The notes under the pieces: generated by a model
Told to the model about the DNA's origin: nothing
Databases searched by the model: none
Seen by the model: the letters and a program-made list of their open reading frames with translations, nothing else
Origin: Kitasatospora sp. GP82
GTDB taxonomy: Bacteria; Actinomycetota; Actinomycetes; Streptomycetales; Streptomycetaceae
Assembly: GCF_029892105.1 (NCBI RefSeq)
Contig: NZ_JARZAJ010000004.1
Coordinates: 1 to 64,000, forward strand
Length of the DNA: 64,000 nt
Direction: 5' to 3'
In this document: positions 17,094 to 25,889 of the stretch, in pieces
Position numbering within the stretch: the first letter of the stretch is position 1
Layout: each line of letters starts with the position of its first letter
Made by a program: the position numbers and the translations under genes

Positions 17094-17101
17094 TTGAGGG
17101 G

Positions 17102-18010
17102 TCAGCGGCGGCGGTGGTCGTTGGGGGTCAGGCGGGGGCCGTAGCGCGGGGCGTGGGTGCCGGTCAGGAGGATCAGGCGGCAGAGGCGGTAGCGCTGGCC
17201 GGTGTACGGGGCGAGGAGGTCGAGCATCTGCTCGTCGGTGCTGCGAGGACGTCCGGCGAGGGCCCAGCCGACCAGGTTGGGGAGGTGGTAGTCGCCGACC
17301 GAGACGGCATCGGCGTCGCCGTTGCTGCGCTGGAGGGTTTCGGCGGCCGTCCACAGACCGATGCCGGGTACGGCGGTGAGCCTGGCCAGCGCGTCGGCGT
17401 GGCCGAGGGCGGACGCCTCCTCCAGACGGGGCGCCAGCCGGACGGCCCGCGTGATCGTCGCCGACCGCTTGGGATCCACCCCGGCGCGGTGCCACTCCCA
17501 GCTCGGGATCAGCGCCCATGCCCGGGCCGAGGGTGCCACCCGCATCCCCTCCTCGGGCCCCGGCGCGGGCGTGCCGAAGTCGCGCAGCAGTATGCGCCAC
17601 GCCCGGTACGCCTCGTCGGTGGTGACCTTCTGCTCAAGGATCGCCGGCACCAGGGACTCCAGCACCAGCCCGGTCCGGCCGAGCCGCACCCCGGCGTGGG
17701 TTCGCTGCGCCTCGCGCAGCGAACCCGGTGGCAGGACCAGCGCGCCGGGGTCGTCCTCGGCGCCGAGCAGGGCGGGCAAGCGCTCCAGCAGCCAGTCGGC
17801 CCCCGGCCCCCACGCCTGCGCCGTCACCTCGCCCGCGCGGGCGATGATCCTTATCGTGCCGGGGCCGTCCGGGGTGCGGGAGGCGCGCCAGATCGCACCG
17901 TCGCCGGTCGTCCGGTACGAGGGGTCGGCCGGTCCCCGGCGCAGCGGGAGCAGAGTGCGCGCGGCATCGAGCGGGTAGCCGGGACGCCAGCGCCGTTCCG
18001 TTCCCGGCAT
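17102..18010 (-). CDS. HhH-GPD DNA glycosylase (AlkA-like)
   Basis: A 302-residue base-excision repair enzyme. The helix-hairpin-helix is LTAVPGIGLWTAAETLQR (about residues 212-229), and the catalytic Asp lies in SVGDYHLPNLVGWAL shortly after, as in AlkA/3-methyladenine glycosylase II. No iron-sulfur cysteine cluster follows, which excludes EndoIII/MutY. The N-terminal ~110 residues form the AlkA-type beta domain. The start at 18010 has only a distant GAGG. It lies 176 bases downstream of the PGRP gene on the same strand. Confidence 0.87.
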   Translation of the reverse strand: MPGTERRWRPGYPLDAARTLLPLRRGPADPSYRTTGDGAIWRASRTPDGPGTIRIIARAGEVTAQAWGPGADWLLERLPALLGAEDDPGALVLPPGSLREAQRTHAGVRLGRTGLVLESLVPAILEQKVTTDEAYRAWRILLRDFGTPAPGPEEGMRVAPSARAWALIPSWEWHRAGVDPKRSATITRAVRLAPRLEEASALGHADALARLTAVPGIGLWTAAETLQRSNGDADAVSVGDYHLPNLVGWALAGRPRSTDEQMLDLLAPYTGQRYRLCRLILLTGTHAPRYGPRLTPNDHRRR

Positions 18011-18186
18011 GCCCGCTCACCGCCTCGTGTCCGACTGGCCCTGGTCTGCGGGGGCTCCCGGCATGGGCATATGAACGATACGCGCGAAGTCGAGTAGCTC
18101 TGCCGACGGCTGTCGGGCGCCTGGAACCGGTGCCCTCCGCTTCGGAACCGGGATCGACCGGCGGGGGGAGCGGGGCGGACGGCCGC

Positions 18187-19332
18187 TCAGCGGCCCTGGA
18201 GGCCGGCCGCCGTGGAGCGGACGCCGGGGAGGTGGCCGTAGAGGACGTCGCCGGGGCACTCGGTCGCGAAGGCGTCGCGGTGGCCCGAGATCGTGTTGAA
18301 GGTGACGGTCCGCCCCTTGGGGTAGCGGCTGGAGTCCGAGGCCGAGACGAGGGTGGTGGTGCCTTTGGCGTCGACCCCGGTCAGGCCGAGCTTCCAGGCG
18401 GCGATCTTGGAGATGCCGTCCAGCTGGGCCTGCGGCACGGCGGCCGAGCCGTAGCTGCCGAGCGCGGCGACCCCGGAGCTGTTGCTGTTGAAGCCGAGGG
18501 TGTGCGCGCCGAGGACCGGCTGGTCGACTCCGCCGGCCCGGCCCTCGTAGATGGTGCCGCACTTGTCCACGAGGAAGTTGTAGCCGATGTCGCGCCAGCC
18601 GTTGCTCTTCACGTGGTACTGGTAGATCGCCCGGATCACCTTGGCGGAGTCGGCGCAGCTGTAGTCGTTGCTGGTGTCGGTGTGGTGGACGAAGACCGCC
18701 CGGACGGCACCCGTGTACTGGAAGTCGGGATCGCGCAGCGACTCGTCGGCGCCCCAGCCGGAGCGGGTGACGATCCCGGGGCGGGGCGCGGCGTGCCCGG
18801 CCCCGGACTCGGCACGCTCGCCGGGTCGGCCAGGACCGGCGCCCGAGGCTGTTCCGGGGTCGACGAGTTCGGCGCGCAGCCCGGCGGGCAGTGGGCGGTC
18901 GGGCGCGGTGGCGCGGACGGCGATGCCGTCGCTGGGGCCGACCCAGAGCGGTACGGTGGCGCCCCGGCTGGAGCGCTCGGCGGGGTCGGGCCCGTCCTCG
19001 GCATCGGCGGAGAGCCGGTACCAGTCGCTCCACTCGCCGGTGACGGCGCTTCGGGTACGGACCTCGACACTACCCGCAAGGGTGACCCGGGGGTCGTCCC
19101 AGCTGACGCCGACCAGGGCGAAGGCGGCGGTGGCGCGGGCACGGATCTCCCGGCTCTCGCCGGGTCCGCCCGGGGCTTCGCGCCGGAGTGCCGACCCTGG
19201 CTGAGGTGGCGCCAGTGGCAGGGTGGTGACGCTCCCCAGGGCCCCGCCCGCCACCACCGGGCCTGCGGCGGCGGGCGGGGCGAACAGGGCGACAGCGGTC
19301 GCGCCGATGGCAGCGAGGAGAGAGATACGCAT
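18187..19332 (-). CDS. Secreted PGRP-type N-acetylmuramoyl-L-alanine amidase
   Basis: A 381-residue exported protein. Residues 1-23 are a signal peptide (MRISLLAAIGATAVALFAPP, Ala-rich cleavage region). After a Gly/Pro linker and a beta-rich middle region, the peptidoglycan-recognition/amidase domain starts with SRSGWGADESLRDPDF. It carries the zinc ligands in FVHHTDT, GAHTLGFN and TECPGDVLYGHL, plus GYNFLVDKCGTIYEGRAGG, so it should be an active cell-wall amidase. ATG 19332 lies 7 bases after CAATAT and has no ribosome site, suggesting a leaderless mRNA. It is divergent from the TIGR03089 gene. Confidence 0.92.
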   Translation of the reverse strand: MRISLLAAIGATAVALFAPPAAAGPVVAGGALGSVTTLPLAPPQPGSALRREAPGGPGESREIRARATAAFALVGVSWDDPRVTLAGSVEVRTRSAVTGEWSDWYRLSADAEDGPDPAERSSRGATVPLWVGPSDGIAVRATAPDRPLPAGLRAELVDPGTASGAGPGRPGERAESGAGHAAPRPGIVTRSGWGADESLRDPDFQYTGAVRAVFVHHTDTSNDYSCADSAKVIRAIYQYHVKSNGWRDIGYNFLVDKCGTIYEGRAGGVDQPVLGAHTLGFNSNSSGVAALGSYGSAAVPQAQLDGISKIAAWKLGLTGVDAKGTTTLVSASDSSRYPKGRTVTFNTISGHRDAFATECPGDVLYGHLPGVRSTAAGLQGR

Positions 19333-19434
19333 AAAGGGGATATTGGGGGCAAATCGGCTCTGACGCCACGCCACTGGGCGAGGTGCCGCCTCCCTCTCGG
19401 GGGCATCTCCGAAGGTCGTAGGCTGGACGGCACC

Positions 19435-20226
19435 ATGACTGCGCCTTTCGCTGCCGACGCCCGCACCCCCGCCGAGCTGCTGCACGCTTACCTGCGCGCC
19501 GGGGCCCCCGATGCGGATTCCTCTCGCCCTCTGGTCACCTTCTACGACGATGCCACCGGCGAGAGAGTCGAACTCTCCGCCAAGACCTTTGACAACTGGG
19601 TAGCCAAGACGGCCAACCTGCTTCAGGACGAACTCAACGCCGGCCCCGGCGACCGGGCCGCACTGCTGCTGCCCGCGCACTGGCAGACCGCCGTCTGGCT
19701 ACTGGCCTGCTGGTCGGTCGGCGTGACGGCGGTGCCCGGCGGCGACCCGGCCGCCGCCGACCTGGTGATCAGCGGCCCGGACGGTCTGGAGGCCGCCCAC
19801 GCGTGCACCGGTGAGCGGGTCGCCCTCGCACTGCGCCCGCTGGGCGGTCGCTTCCCGCAGCGCCCGGACGGCTTCCTCGACTACGCCGCCGAGGTACCGG
19901 GCCAGGGCGACCGCTTCGCCCCGTACTCCCCCGTCGATCCTCAGAGCCCGGCCCTGGAGACCGCCGTGGACGGCCTGCCGCTCAAGCTGACCGGCGAGCA
20001 GACCGTCCAGCTCGCCCGCGAGGGCGCGCTGCGGCTCGGCCTCGGCCCCGGCAGCCGGGTGCTCAGCACCCTCTCGTACGAGGACTGGGCCGGCCTGGAG
20101 GCCGGGCTGCTGGCCCCGCTGGCGGTCGGCGCCTCGGTGGTGCTCTGCCGGAACTCCGGTGATCTGACGGCCGACCAGTGGGACAAGCGGATCGAATCCG
20201 AACGGGTGACTCTGCGTCTGGGCTGA
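19435..20226 (+). CDS. TIGR03089 family protein (truncated adenylation-domain relative)
   Basis: A 263-residue protein resembling the N-terminal half of acyl/aryl-adenylating enzymes (LVTFYDDATGERVELSAKTF, WVAKTANLLQDELNAGPGDR, LACWSVGVTAVPGGD). It lacks the P-loop and the C-terminal catalytic lysine domain, so it should not activate an acid by itself. The family is actinobacterial and usually next to LCP genes, as here. The role is unknown. ATG 19435 is preferred over the long upstream open frame, which runs through the divergent amidase gene. Confidence 0.8.
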   Translation: MTAPFAADARTPAELLHAYLRAGAPDADSSRPLVTFYDDATGERVELSAKTFDNWVAKTANLLQDELNAGPGDRAALLLPAHWQTAVWLLACWSVGVTAVPGGDPAAADLVISGPDGLEAAHACTGERVALALRPLGGRFPQRPDGFLDYAAEVPGQGDRFAPYSPVDPQSPALETAVDGLPLKLTGEQTVQLAREGALRLGLGPGSRVLSTLSYEDWAGLEAGLLAPLAVGASVVLCRNSGDLTADQWDKRIESERVTLRLG

Positions 20227-20263
20227 CCCGACGCACCCGGCCGCAGGGGTAGGCATCCCCACC

Positions 20264-21589
20264 ATGGCCGAGGATGACCACAGGGACGACTCCGGTAAGC
20301 GCCCCCTGACCTCCAAGGGCGGGGGGCGCCGCCGATTTCTGCTGATCACGGCGGGCTCCCTGGCCTTTCTGCTGCTCGCCGGGGGCACGCTGGCCTGGCT
20401 GGCGTACCGCAGGCTGGACGGCAACATCGGGACCGACACCGTCACCGGCCGACGACTGCAGAACGACGAATCGAGCCGGCCGAGCCGGGACGCCGGAGCG
20501 GGGCAGTCCCTGAACATCCTGCTGATCGGCAGCGACTCCCGGGCCGGCGCCAACGCCGCGTACGGGTCCGACGGCTCGTACGACGGCGGGCAGCGCTCGG
20601 ACACCACGATCCTGCTGCACCTCTCGGGCGATCGGCGGCACGCCACCGCGGTGAGCATCCCGCGCGACGTGATGGTGACGGTGCCGCCCTGCGAGCTGTC
20701 GGACGGCACCCGCACGGCCACCAGGTTCATTCAGTTCAACTGGGCCTTCGAGCTGGGCGGCCCGGCCTGCACCATCCGGGCCGTGGAGAAGTTCAGCGGG
20801 ATCCGGATCGACCACCACCTGATCCTGGACTTCACCGGCTTCAAGAAGATGGTGGACGCCGTCGACGGCGTGGACGTCTGCGTACCGAAGCCGATCCACG
20901 ACCGCGACGCGAACCTGGATCTGCCCGCCGGGCGGCAGACCCTGCACGGCGAGCAGGCGCTCGGGTACGTCCGCGCCCGCGAGACGCTGGGCAACGGCAG
21001 CGACACCGATCGGATGGGGCGTCAGCAGCAGTTCCTGGCCTCGCTGATGCGCAAGGTGCAGTCGCAGGGAGTACTGCTGAACCCGGTCAAACTGTGGCCG
21101 CTGCTGGACGCCGCGACCTCCTCGATCACCGCCGACGCGGAGCTGAGCCGGCTGAGCGCGCTCTACGACCTGACCCAGGACCTGCGCGAGATCCCGCCCG
21201 AGGACCTGGCCTTCCTCACCACCCCGCGCCGCCCCTACCCCGGGAACGGGGACCGGGACCAGTTCGTCCAGCCGCAGGCCGACCAGCTGTTCGCGGCACT
21301 GCGAGCGGACCGGCCGGTGGAGGTGCAGCCGTACGCACCGACACCGACCGCCACCGCGAGCCATGGCGCAAATCCTGACCCGAGCCTGAGCCCGAGCGCC
21401 GGTTCGCGCGGCGCAGGTAGCGCGGGCGGCGCGGAAGCGGCCGTGAGCAGCGCCCCGGCAGCGGGTAGTACGGCCTTCGCGCTCCCCGGCACCCCCGGCA
21501 CGCCGTCAGCCTCGGGCAGCACCGTCCCCGAAACGGGTCCGACGCTGGAGGGCAGCACCGCGGACCGGGACGCCTGCGCCATGCACTGA
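20264..21589 (+). CDS. LCP family cell-wall glycopolymer ligase 1
   Basis: A 441-residue LytR-CpsA-Psr protein, 37 bases after the TIGR03089 gene. It has a basic cytoplasmic N-terminus, one membrane helix at about 25-45 (FLLITAGSLAFLLLAGGTLAW) and an extracellular LCP domain. Motifs: LNILLIGSDSRAG, SDTTILLHLSGD, AVSIPRDVMVTVP, GEQALGYVRARETL and DTDRMGRQQQFLASL, which supply the Arg/Asp residues for the pyrophosphate-linked lipid. LCP enzymes move glycopolymers from undecaprenyl-diphosphate to peptidoglycan. The C-terminal ~80 residues are Ser/Pro/Ala linker; there is no LytR_C domain. Confidence 0.92.
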   Translation: MAEDDHRDDSGKRPLTSKGGGRRRFLLITAGSLAFLLLAGGTLAWLAYRRLDGNIGTDTVTGRRLQNDESSRPSRDAGAGQSLNILLIGSDSRAGANAAYGSDGSYDGGQRSDTTILLHLSGDRRHATAVSIPRDVMVTVPPCELSDGTRTATRFIQFNWAFELGGPACTIRAVEKFSGIRIDHHLILDFTGFKKMVDAVDGVDVCVPKPIHDRDANLDLPAGRQTLHGEQALGYVRARETLGNGSDTDRMGRQQQFLASLMRKVQSQGVLLNPVKLWPLLDAATSSITADAELSRLSALYDLTQDLREIPPEDLAFLTTPRRPYPGNGDRDQFVQPQADQLFAALRADRPVEVQPYAPTPTATASHGANPDPSLSPSAGSRGAGSAGGAEAAVSSAPAAGSTAFALPGTPGTPSASGSTVPETGPTLEGSTADRDACAMH

Positions 21590-21602
21590 CAGGTCATCGG
21601 CG

Positions 21603-21620
21603 TCTCCCGCCGCCGGGAGA
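21603..21620 (+). terminator. Small hairpin after LCP 1
   Basis: TCTCCCG and CGGGAGA pair around a 4-base loop, 13 bases after the LCP 1 stop. Confidence 0.45.
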
Positions 21621-21728
21621 AGGCTCGGAAGACCTCGGGAGTTCTGTCCGGCTTTGGACGGTATCCGTCCTGTACTCCCGTCTGCGCCAAGGGCGTTCGG
21701 CTGCCGGGGCTCGTCTAGGGTGTCCGGG

Positions 21729-23369
21729 GTGAACAGCGGACACCGGTACAGCAACAGCGCCTCGAAGGGGCCGCGGCGCGAGGTCGACCCGGCGGGCCAG
21801 TGGGTACGCGACCCGGCCACCGGGGAGTTCCGGCTGGACCCGGAACGGCGCACGGCCGCCGTACCGCGCCCCCGGACCGGGGAGTCCGCCGATCCCCCGA
21901 GCGGTACACCGAACGACGCGGCTCCCGGCGGCCGGGCCGCCCGGCGCCGCTCCCACGGCAGCCGTTGGGTGCTCAAGTGGACCGCGGGCGCGGGCACCTT
22001 AGCCCTGGTGGTCGGTTGCGGCGGCGCGTTCTACGCGTACCGGTACTTCAACCGGAACATCTCCGCCGTCGACGTGAACCTCGGCAATGAGGCCGACCGG
22101 CCAGCGGCGGTCACGGATGCGCTCAACATCCTGGTCATCGGCACCGACAGCAGGGAGGGCCTCGGTCGTGAGTACGGCGACGAGGGCAGCGCCGGGCACG
22201 CCGACACCACCCTGCTGTTCCACGTCGCCAAGGACCGCAGCAACGCGACGGTGATCAGCATCCCGCGCGACCTGATGGTGCAGATCCCCGACTGCCAGAC
22301 CGGCACCACGAAGATCCCGGGCGAGAGCCGCACTATGTTCAACGCCAGCCTGGGCCAGGCAGGTCGTGACCCCGGCTGCACCTGGAAGACCGTCGAGAAG
22401 CTGACGAACATCCGGGTCGACCACTTCATGATGGTCAACTTCGAAGCGGTGAAGACCCTTTCGACCGCCGTGGACGGCGTCGAGGTCTGCGCGGCGAAGG
22501 ACATCGACGATCCCGGCTCGCATCTGAAGATGTCCAAGGGCCGGCACACCGTGCAGGGCGAGGAGGCGTTGGCCTTCGTCCGCACCCGGCACTCGGTGGG
22601 CCTGGGCGGCGACCTGACCCGGATTCCGCTCCAGCAGCAGTTCATCGGCTCGATGATCCGCAGGATGAAGAGCAGCGACACCCTGACCAGCCCCACCAAG
22701 CTCTGGCGGCTCGCGGACGCCGCCACCAGGGCCCTCACCGTGGACTCGCAGATCAAGGGCATCGACAAGCTCAAGAACCTGGCCCTGGATCTGAGCCGGG
22801 TGGACACCAGGAACATCACCTTCACCACGGTTCCGGTGGCCGACGACCCGAGGAACGACGGGCGCCTGATCCTCACGCCCGACGCGGCCCGGCTCTTCGC
22901 GCTGATCGCGGCCGACCGCTCGCTGACCGCCACCACGGCACCGTCCACCGGCCCCTCGGCCGGTGCCGCCGCGTCCGGTGTGCCGAGTGCACCCCCGGTC
23001 GATCCGGCACAGGTCAAGGTCACCGTACGGAACGGCACCGGGCAGCCGGGCCGGGCCGGGAAGGCCGCAACCTCCCTCCAGGGCAAGGGCTTCACCAATG
23101 CCGCCGCCGGACGGGACGCCGAGACCGCGGCGACCAGTACGGTCTCCTACCCGCCCGGGCGGGCCGACCAGGCCGCCGCACTGGCGACGGCGCTCGGACT
23201 CCCTGCGGGCGCGGCACGGGAGAACTCCCGGTACGGGGCGAGGGATCCGCTGGTGGCGGTGCTCGGCAAGGACTACACGGGGGTCGGCGGTCCGGCTCCG
23301 GTGCCCACGGAGGTGCCGAAGGATCTGCAGCGGGTACAGGCGGACGACACCGAGGTGTGCGCCAAGTGA
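21729..23369 (+). CDS. LCP family ligase 2 with LytR_C domain
   Basis: A 546-residue protein. An ~80-residue cytoplasmic N-terminus (DPAGQWVRDPATGEFRLD, a segment frequent in actinobacterial LCPs) precedes one membrane helix at about 87-105. The LCP domain follows (LNILVIGTDSREGLG, ADTTLLFHVAKD, VISIPRDLMVQIPDC, FVRTRHSVGLGGDLTR). Residues about 425-515 form a LytR_C domain (VKVTVRNGTGQPGRAGKAAT). The GTG at 21729 sits 7 bases after TAGGGT with no ribosome site, so the mRNA is probably leaderless. The function is as for LCP 1. Confidence 0.92.
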   Translation: MNSGHRYSNSASKGPRREVDPAGQWVRDPATGEFRLDPERRTAAVPRPRTGESADPPSGTPNDAAPGGRAARRRSHGSRWVLKWTAGAGTLALVVGCGGAFYAYRYFNRNISAVDVNLGNEADRPAAVTDALNILVIGTDSREGLGREYGDEGSAGHADTTLLFHVAKDRSNATVISIPRDLMVQIPDCQTGTTKIPGESRTMFNASLGQAGRDPGCTWKTVEKLTNIRVDHFMMVNFEAVKTLSTAVDGVEVCAAKDIDDPGSHLKMSKGRHTVQGEEALAFVRTRHSVGLGGDLTRIPLQQQFIGSMIRRMKSSDTLTSPTKLWRLADAATRALTVDSQIKGIDKLKNLALDLSRVDTRNITFTTVPVADDPRNDGRLILTPDAARLFALIAADRSLTATTAPSTGPSAGAAASGVPSAPPVDPAQVKVTVRNGTGQPGRAGKAATSLQGKGFTNAAAGRDAETAATSTVSYPPGRADQAAALATALGLPAGAARENSRYGARDPLVAVLGKDYTGVGGPAPVPTEVPKDLQRVQADDTEVCAK

Positions 23370-23389
23370 GGAGGCGCTCTACCCGCGGT

Positions 23390-23445
23390 CAAACCTAGAT
23401 AGTAGTGAAGTTCTGATTATGTAACAAAATTCATTCCTGCTCGTG
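23390..23445 (+). promoter_or_regulatory. AT-rich promoter region before LCP 3
   Basis: An unusually AT-rich stretch for this DNA, between LCP 2 and LCP 3, including GATAGTAG, TGATTATGTAAC and AAAATTCATT. It is the likely promoter of LCP 3; I cannot assign -35 and -10 with confidence. Confidence 0.4.
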
Positions 23446-23509
23446 ATGTCCGGTAGGTTCCCGGGAGGTGGCCGACGGGGGCCCGATCACGAGAGGCGGC
23501 TGACCAGCC

Positions 23510-25156
23510 ATGACGAACGTCGAGCCGATATCCGGCGAACCGGCGGCCGACCACGGCATGCCCGAACTGGGCGGGCGGACCGCCGCTCGACAGGCGGCTC
23601 GGCGGGGCGGCGGGGGCAAGCGCGGCCGCCGCTGGATCAAGATCACCTCTATCACCCTCGGGCTGACCCTGGTGGCCGGCTGCGGCGCGGCGTACCTCTA
23701 CTACCAGCACCTGAACGACAACATCCTGTCCGGCAGCAAGAACCTCAGCGACGCCAAGGGCGCCAGGACCGCGCCCAACGCCGCAGGGCAGACCCCCCTG
23801 AACATCCTGCTGATAGGCACCGACACCCGCGGTTCCGCCGCCGATGTCGCCCTCGGCGGCTCCGCGGGCGACGCTGGACGGGCCGGACTCGCGGACGTCC
23901 AGATGCTGCTGCACATCTCGGCCGACCGCTCCAACGCGTCGATGATCAGCATTCCCCGCGACACCCTGGTGGACATCCCGACCTGCCACAGCGAGGACGG
24001 CAAGACCACCTACCCCGCCCGTAAGCACGCAATGATCAACGAGGCACTGCCGAACGGCGGCCCCGGCTGCGTGGTCGGTACCTGGATCAAGCTGACCGGC
24101 CTGGAGATCGACCACTACATGATGGTCGACTTCGCCGGCGTGGTGAGCATGGCCGACGCGGTCGGCGGGGTCCCGGTCTGCGTCAACATGAACCTGTACG
24201 ACCGGTACCAGCCCGGTATCGGCGGCACCGGCCTCAAGCTGCCCAAGGGCACCACGTACATCAAGGGTGAGCAGGCCCTCCAGTGGCTGCGGACGCGCGA
24301 TGCCTGGGGCGACGACATCGGCCGCACCAAGGCGCAGCACCTCTATCTCAGCGCGATGGTCCGCCAGTTGAAGAAGAACGGCTCGCTCGCCGACCCGGGC
24401 CAGCTGATGTCGCTGGCCGAGGCCGCCACCAAGTCGATCGCCGTGGACAAGCCGATCGCCGACATCAAGAAGCTCTACGACCTGGGCAACGACCTGCGCT
24501 CCGTGCCCACCGAGCGCACCACCAGCCTGACCGTCCCGGTGGACGCCGCGAAGAGCGACCCGGACCGGCTGGAGCTCGTCCAGCCGGACACCAACCAGAT
24601 CTGGAAGATGCTGCTGGCCGACACCCCGATCGACGGCAAGTCGGTCAAGGGCGGCGGCGCATCGGGCGGCGCATCGCCCGATGCTTCGGCAAGCCCGTCG
24701 CCGAGCGGCACCGTTGCCGCCGCTCCGGCCAGGGAGGTTGCCAAGGGGAATGTCTCGATCACCGTCCAGAACGCCTCCGGTGCCACCGCCCGGGCCACCG
24801 AGATCAAGGACGCCCTGATCGAGGCGGGCTTCACCAAGGCCACGGCGATCGGCGGCGGCGGTTCCCAGGAGAGCACCGTACTCACGTACGGCAGCGGCCA
24901 GAGCTCCCAGGCCCAGGCGATAGCCAACGCGCTGAACCTTCCCAGCAGCGCGCTCAAGGAGTCCGGCAGCGAGAAGACGCTCAGTCTGGTGATCGGCACC
25001 GACTGGACCAGCGGTGCCGGCTACCCGGACTCGGGTGGCACCTCTGCCGGCGGCTCGGCCCCGACCAAGCTGCCGAAGTCGGTCGAGTCCACCAGCGCGG
25101 ACGACGACAAGACCTGTATGACCGTCAACCCGCAGGGCCACATCTACACCTACTGA
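23510..25156 (+). CDS. LCP family ligase 3 with LytR_C domain
   Basis: A 548-residue protein with a ~45-residue cytoplasmic N-terminus ending in RGGGGKRGRR. One membrane helix lies at about 47-66, then the LCP domain (LNILLIGTDTRGS, ADVQMLLHISAD, MISIPRDTLVDIPTC, LQWLRTRDAWGDDIGRTKAQ) and a LytR_C domain at about 415-500 (VSITVQNASGATARATEIKDAL). ADVQ replaces the usual SDT/ADT-T, and ALQWLRTRD the usual FVRxRH, a divergent active-site neighbourhood. ATG 23510 has GAGAGG about 14 bases upstream. Confidence 0.92.
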   Translation: MTNVEPISGEPAADHGMPELGGRTAARQAARRGGGGKRGRRWIKITSITLGLTLVAGCGAAYLYYQHLNDNILSGSKNLSDAKGARTAPNAAGQTPLNILLIGTDTRGSAADVALGGSAGDAGRAGLADVQMLLHISADRSNASMISIPRDTLVDIPTCHSEDGKTTYPARKHAMINEALPNGGPGCVVGTWIKLTGLEIDHYMMVDFAGVVSMADAVGGVPVCVNMNLYDRYQPGIGGTGLKLPKGTTYIKGEQALQWLRTRDAWGDDIGRTKAQHLYLSAMVRQLKKNGSLADPGQLMSLAEAATKSIAVDKPIADIKKLYDLGNDLRSVPTERTTSLTVPVDAAKSDPDRLELVQPDTNQIWKMLLADTPIDGKSVKGGGASGGASPDASASPSPSGTVAAAPAREVAKGNVSITVQNASGATARATEIKDALIEAGFTKATAIGGGGSQESTVLTYGSGQSSQAQAIANALNLPSSALKESGSEKTLSLVIGTDWTSGAGYPDSGGTSAGGSAPTKLPKSVESTSADDDKTCMTVNPQGHIYTY

Positions 25157-25194
25157 GCGCCGAGCGGGGCGACCGATCAGCCGTACGCTTTCCC

Positions 25195-25205
25195 GGGGCG
25201 CGGGG
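25195..25205. repeat. GGGGCGCGGGG intergenic motif
   Basis: A copy lying between the convergent LCP 3 and acetyltransferase genes, three bases before the acetyltransferase stop codon. Confidence 0.55.
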
Positions 25206-25207
25206 CC

Positions 25208-25819
25208 CTACCGGGCCTCGGTCAGTACGCCGTCGGTCTCGATGTACTCCTCGCCGGTGCGCGGGCAGCGCCAGCGCCCGCCACCGGCGTCCGTCAGGGG
25301 CTCACCCGCCCGGCCCACCCACTTGATCCGGCGGGCCGGGACACCGGCCACCAGCGCGAAGTCCGGGACGTCCCGGTGCACCACGGCACCGGCCGCGACC
25401 AGTGCCCAGCGGCCCACCGTCACCCCGGCGACCAGCACCGCCCGGCCACCGACCGAGCAGCCCCGGCGAAGCGTCACCCCCTGGGCATGCCAGTCGTCAC
25501 CGCGCTTCAGCCTGCCGTCCGGGTCGACCGAGCGCGGGTACATGTCGTTGGTCAGCACCGCCGCCGGGCCGATGAAGACACCGTCCTCGACGACAGCGGG
25601 TTCGTAGACCAGGGCATGGTTCTGCAGCTTGACCCGGTCGCCGATCCGCACGCCGGGGCCGACATAGGCGCCGCGCCCGATGATGCAGTCGGCCCCGATC
25701 TCGGCCCCCTCACGCACCTGCGCGAGATGCCAGACCGTACTGCCGGGGCCGATCACGGACCGCTCGTCCACATCGGCGCTCGGCTCGATGCGTACTGATG
25801 CCTCATCAGGAATCGCCAT
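25208..25819 (-). CDS. Left-handed beta-helix acetyltransferase (WbpD/WlbB-like)
   Basis: A 203-residue hexapeptide-repeat transferase. Repeats such as VIGPGSTVW, IIGRGAYVGPGVRIG, VFIGPAAVLTND and VLVAGVTVGRWALVAAGAVVHRDVP form the beta-helix. The NHALVYEPAVVEDGVF segment is typical of enzymes acetylating nucleotide-linked amino sugars for surface glycans. It follows the GT2 gene by 70 bases on the same strand, so both probably serve one glycan. The exact sugar is unknown. The C-terminus has RWRCPRTGEEY, a small extra motif after the helix. Confidence 0.85.
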   Translation of the reverse strand: MAIPDEASVRIEPSADVDERSVIGPGSTVWHLAQVREGAEIGADCIIGRGAYVGPGVRIGDRVKLQNHALVYEPAVVEDGVFIGPAAVLTNDMYPRSVDPDGRLKRGDDWHAQGVTLRRGCSVGGRAVLVAGVTVGRWALVAAGAVVHRDVPDFALVAGVPARRIKWVGRAGEPLTDAGGGRWRCPRTGEEYIETDGVLTEAR

Positions 25820-25889
25820 GCCGCCGAACTTAGCGGCCCACGGCCCAGGAGGTGGGCGATACCGCCCACTTCACCGGCCGCATCCGGTC

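Larger units (their letters stand above)
16807..17101. other. Intergenic region rich in repeats
   Basis: The 295 bases between the convergent nucleotidyltransferase and DNA glycosylase genes hold no gene. They consist largely of the palindromic element at 16858-17030, with further fragments of the GGGGCGCGG motif around 16834 and, in inverse orientation, 17072-17093. Confidence 0.7.
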
